Source: Bacillota bacterium (GTDB lineage: Bacteria; Bacillota; Clostridia; Peptostreptococcales; Anaerovoracaceae). From it: a DNA stretch of 38,455 nucleotides. Under the pieces are notes generated by a model. The model searched no databases. It was given only the letters and a program-made list of their open reading frames with translations, and was not told the origin of the DNA. The DNA is taken from assembly GCA_022770665.1 (NCBI GenBank), contig JALEHL010000132.1:1-38455 (forward strand), in the 5' to 3' direction. The position numbers were made by a program, and so were the translations under genes. This document shows, in pieces, positions 36,586 through 38,455 of this stretch (its first letter is position 1; the number at the start of each line of letters is the position of its first letter).

Positions 36586-36614
36586 TTGACAAAACGGACC
36601 GGAAATGGTACGAT
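36586..36614 (+). promoter_or_regulatory. Sigma-A-like promoter of the carboxypeptidase leader
   Basis: TTGACA - 17 nt - TACGAT. Confidence 0.6.
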
Positions 36615-36691
36615 TATGGCAGAAAGCACAGAGCAGAATGCTGACTGAGGAGGAGGCACCTGTCCGTACGGAAAAGAAAACGTATATCTGA

Positions 36692-36753
36692 CCGCCCTTT
36701 CGCATAGATTGATGTGACGATGCACAGAAACTATGGGAAAGGGCGGCGTTTTT
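36692..36753 (+). terminator. Terminator/attenuator-like hairpin abutting the carboxypeptidase start codon
   Basis: CCGCCCTTTCGCATAG (36692-36707) pairs with CTATGGGAAAGGGCGG (36731-36746), 15/16, followed by CGTTTTT and ATG at 36754. Confidence 0.65.
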
Positions 36754-37305
36754 ATGTGGAAAAAAGAAGCGGACGGCCGGAGCAGTCACATATGGAAGCT
36801 GAAACCGGGACAGGGTACCAGAAGGGTGATCTCCGCATGCCTCGGGTGTGCGCTGATTCTGGGCGCTTTTGCAGGTGTCAGCCGACTGCTGCCGAAGCAG
36901 GAATCCATTCTCATTGATGAAAACACAGTATTTACTACAGCGGATGTTCCGATGAAGGATGAGAGAAAGACAGGACTGCAGATTGCAGCAAAGGGAGCTG
37001 TTCTGATGGATGCTTCCACCGGCAAGGTGCTGTTTGAACAGGACAGCCATAAGGAACTGCCGCCGGCCTCTGTGACGAAGGTGATGACCATGCTTCTGGT
37101 GATGGAAGCTGCAGATGCCGGAAAGATCACCCTCGATGACAGGGTGACCATTTCTGAGCGGGCCGCTTCCATGGGAGGAAGCCAGATGTACATGGAAGCG
37201 GGTGAGACCCACACCGTGGCAGAGCTGATGAAGGGTGTCGCCATGGCCAGCGCCAATGACGGATGTGTGGCATTGAAAAAGGAGAACGGAAAAGGAGAAA
37301 TTTGA
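36754..37305 (+). pseudogene. 3'-truncated D-alanyl-D-alanine carboxypeptidase (peptidase S11), interrupted by a mobile element
   Basis: Has SVTK (SxxK) and SAND (SxN) motifs but ends abnormally at GCVALKKENGKGEI* with no KTG motif; next gene is a Rep initiator. Confidence 0.8.
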
Positions 37306-37420
37306 ATTACGTATCTGCGACAGTATATATAATGATTCTATGATATGCGATTTCAGGAGCAGTGGCAAGAGTAACCTTGTGCAGCTGCTTTTTTATTACA
37401 GAAAGAGATGGAGAACAGAT

Positions 37421-38344
37421 ATGGGATTTGACTACTTTTATCCGGAGCAGGCAGAGCAGTTTGCTTTTTTCCGCATTCCGAAAGCGTTGTTTCGGGACAG
37501 ACAGTTTAAGAACATCAGCACCGATGCAAAGGTTTTATATGGCCTGATGCTGGACCGGGTTTCTCTTTCTGTGAAAAACCAGTGGGTCGATCAGAAAGGA
37601 AGAGTATATATCATCTTTACGCTGGAAGAGATCATGGAGGAACTGGGCTGTGCCAACCAGAAGGCAACCAAGCTGGTGGTTGAACTGGAAGAGAAAGCAG
37701 GACTGATCGAAAGAAAGCGTCAGGGACTGGGAAAACCAACGCTGATCTATGTAAAGAACTTCTCCAGAGAGCGTGCGGAGCCGGAAATTCAGCCGGATTC
37801 CCAGACTCATGATTTTCATGATTCACAGAGTCATGAAAATCATGAATCAAGAATCATGGATCCCATGAATCCAGACTCACGAAAATCATGGTCAAATAAG
37901 ACTGAATCTATTAAAACTGATTCTAATAATACTGATCCCTTCCCTTCTTCCGAAGAGGAGCAGGAAGGGAACGGGGCGGAATGGAGAACAGAGATTGAAA
38001 ATCTTCTTCGGGAGCAGCTGATGATGGACAGGCTTCTGCAGGAACGCCCGGGTGACAGAGATCTGCTTATGGAAATATTACAGCTTCTGGCGGACACGCT
38101 TTGCACCCACAGGAAAACCATACGGCTAGCCCGGGATGATAAACCGGCAGCAGAGGTGCGAAGGCAGCTGCTGCAGCTTGGCCCGGAGCATATCCGGTTC
38201 GTTCTGGACTGCATGGCGGAAAACACGACGAAGATCAAAAATATGCGGCAATACCTCCTTACGGCATTGTACAACGCACCGATGACCATAAACAGTTACT
38301 ATGCATCGCTGGCGCAGCATGATATTGCCAGCGGAAGAATCTGA
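37421..38344 (+). CDS. Replication initiator protein A (RepA_N family)
   Basis: QAEQFAFFRIPKALFRDRQFKNISTDAKVLYGLMLDRVSLSVKNQWVDQKGRVYIIFTLEEIMEELGCANQKATKLVVELEEKAGLIERKRQGLGKPTLIYVKNF. Confidence 0.9.
   Translation: MGFDYFYPEQAEQFAFFRIPKALFRDRQFKNISTDAKVLYGLMLDRVSLSVKNQWVDQKGRVYIIFTLEEIMEELGCANQKATKLVVELEEKAGLIERKRQGLGKPTLIYVKNFSRERAEPEIQPDSQTHDFHDSQSHENHESRIMDPMNPDSRKSWSNKTESIKTDSNNTDPFPSSEEEQEGNGAEWRTEIENLLREQLMMDRLLQERPGDRDLLMEILQLLADTLCTHRKTIRLARDDKPAAEVRRQLLQLGPEHIRFVLDCMAENTTKIKNMRQYLLTALYNAPMTINSYYASLAQHDIASGRI
37801..37939 (+). repeat. Iteron-like cluster inside the rep coding sequence
   Basis: TCATGATTTTCATGA (37807-37821) and TCATGAAAATCATGA (37831-37845) form a 15-bp inverted repeat; related TCACGAAAATCATGG at 37877; then three 15-bp tandem units at 37895-37939. 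Confidence 0.75.
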
Positions 38345-38361
38345 GAGAGGAGAGCAGGAAA

Positions 38362-38455
38362 ATGACGAAAAAGACAAAAGTAATCGCAGTGGTAAATCAG
38401 AAGGGCGGTGTCGGGAAAACGACGACGACCTTAAACCTGGGGGTCGGACTGGCAC
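38362..38455 (+). CDS. ParA/Soj-family ATPase, N-terminal fragment at window edge
   Basis: MTKKTKVIAVVNQKGGVGKTTTTLNLGVGLA, deviant Walker A. Confidence 0.95.
   Translation, partial: MTKKTKVIAVVNQKGGVGKTTTTLNLGVGLA

Larger units (their letters stand above)
37276..38455 (+). mobile_element. Left end of a putative ICE or integrated plasmid (RepA_N initiator + ParA)
   Basis: Host gene homology stops near 37275; rep and parA follow; element continues beyond the window. Confidence 0.7.

Noticed and set aside
36660-36707. CTG-started leader ORF (LSVRKRKRISDRPFA) ending inside the hairpin
   Set aside because: Although it follows GAGGAGGAGG, it needs a CTG start; the ATG ORF at 36638 is a simpler candidate.
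1-38455. CRISPR arrays, rRNA, complete tRNA genes, transposase/IS genes
   Set aside because: None seen by eye; the only mobile signal is at the right end.

Overview
The window is mostly a gene-dense chromosomal segment from a Clostridia-like Firmicute. Lineage is inferred from gene content, Shine-Dalgarno (SD) usage and SCIFF presence; no 16S or other marker is in the window. Recognisable genes, left to right: secreted FnIII/DNA-RNA non-specific nuclease, dnaE, pfkA, flavodoxin, dinB, DUF308 membrane protein, two FAD proteins, DeoR regulator-gap, gpmI, addA, gdhA, mgtE, nnrD, mazF-like toxin, split transketolase, thrC, DUF3267 membrane zincin-like protein, MATE transporter, a SCIFF/ranthipeptide precursor with its radical SAM maturase, rmuC, metallophosphoesterase, deoB, pyrimidine-nucleoside phosphorylase. 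The right end holds a D-Ala-D-Ala carboxypeptidase gene cut after its SxN motif. It runs straight into a RepA_N-type initiator and a ParA start, which looks like the left end of an integrative/conjugative element (ICE). Most interesting signals: (1) the SCIFF RiPP locus, whose 48-aa precursor is absent from the supplied ORF track, with a 12-bp intercistronic hairpin and neighbouring zincin-like and MATE genes; (2) the ICE junction, with iteron-like repeats inside the rep gene; (3) a leader upstream of mgtE with a 32-aa Asp/Glu/Pro-containing uORF and an SD-sequestering hairpin; (4) a 12-bp tandem repeat that contains and duplicates the gap stop codon, with other short tandem repeats in dnaE and gpmI; (5) a terminator-like hairpin whose U-tract abuts the carboxypeptidase start codon. 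Everything is by eye; no database search was run.
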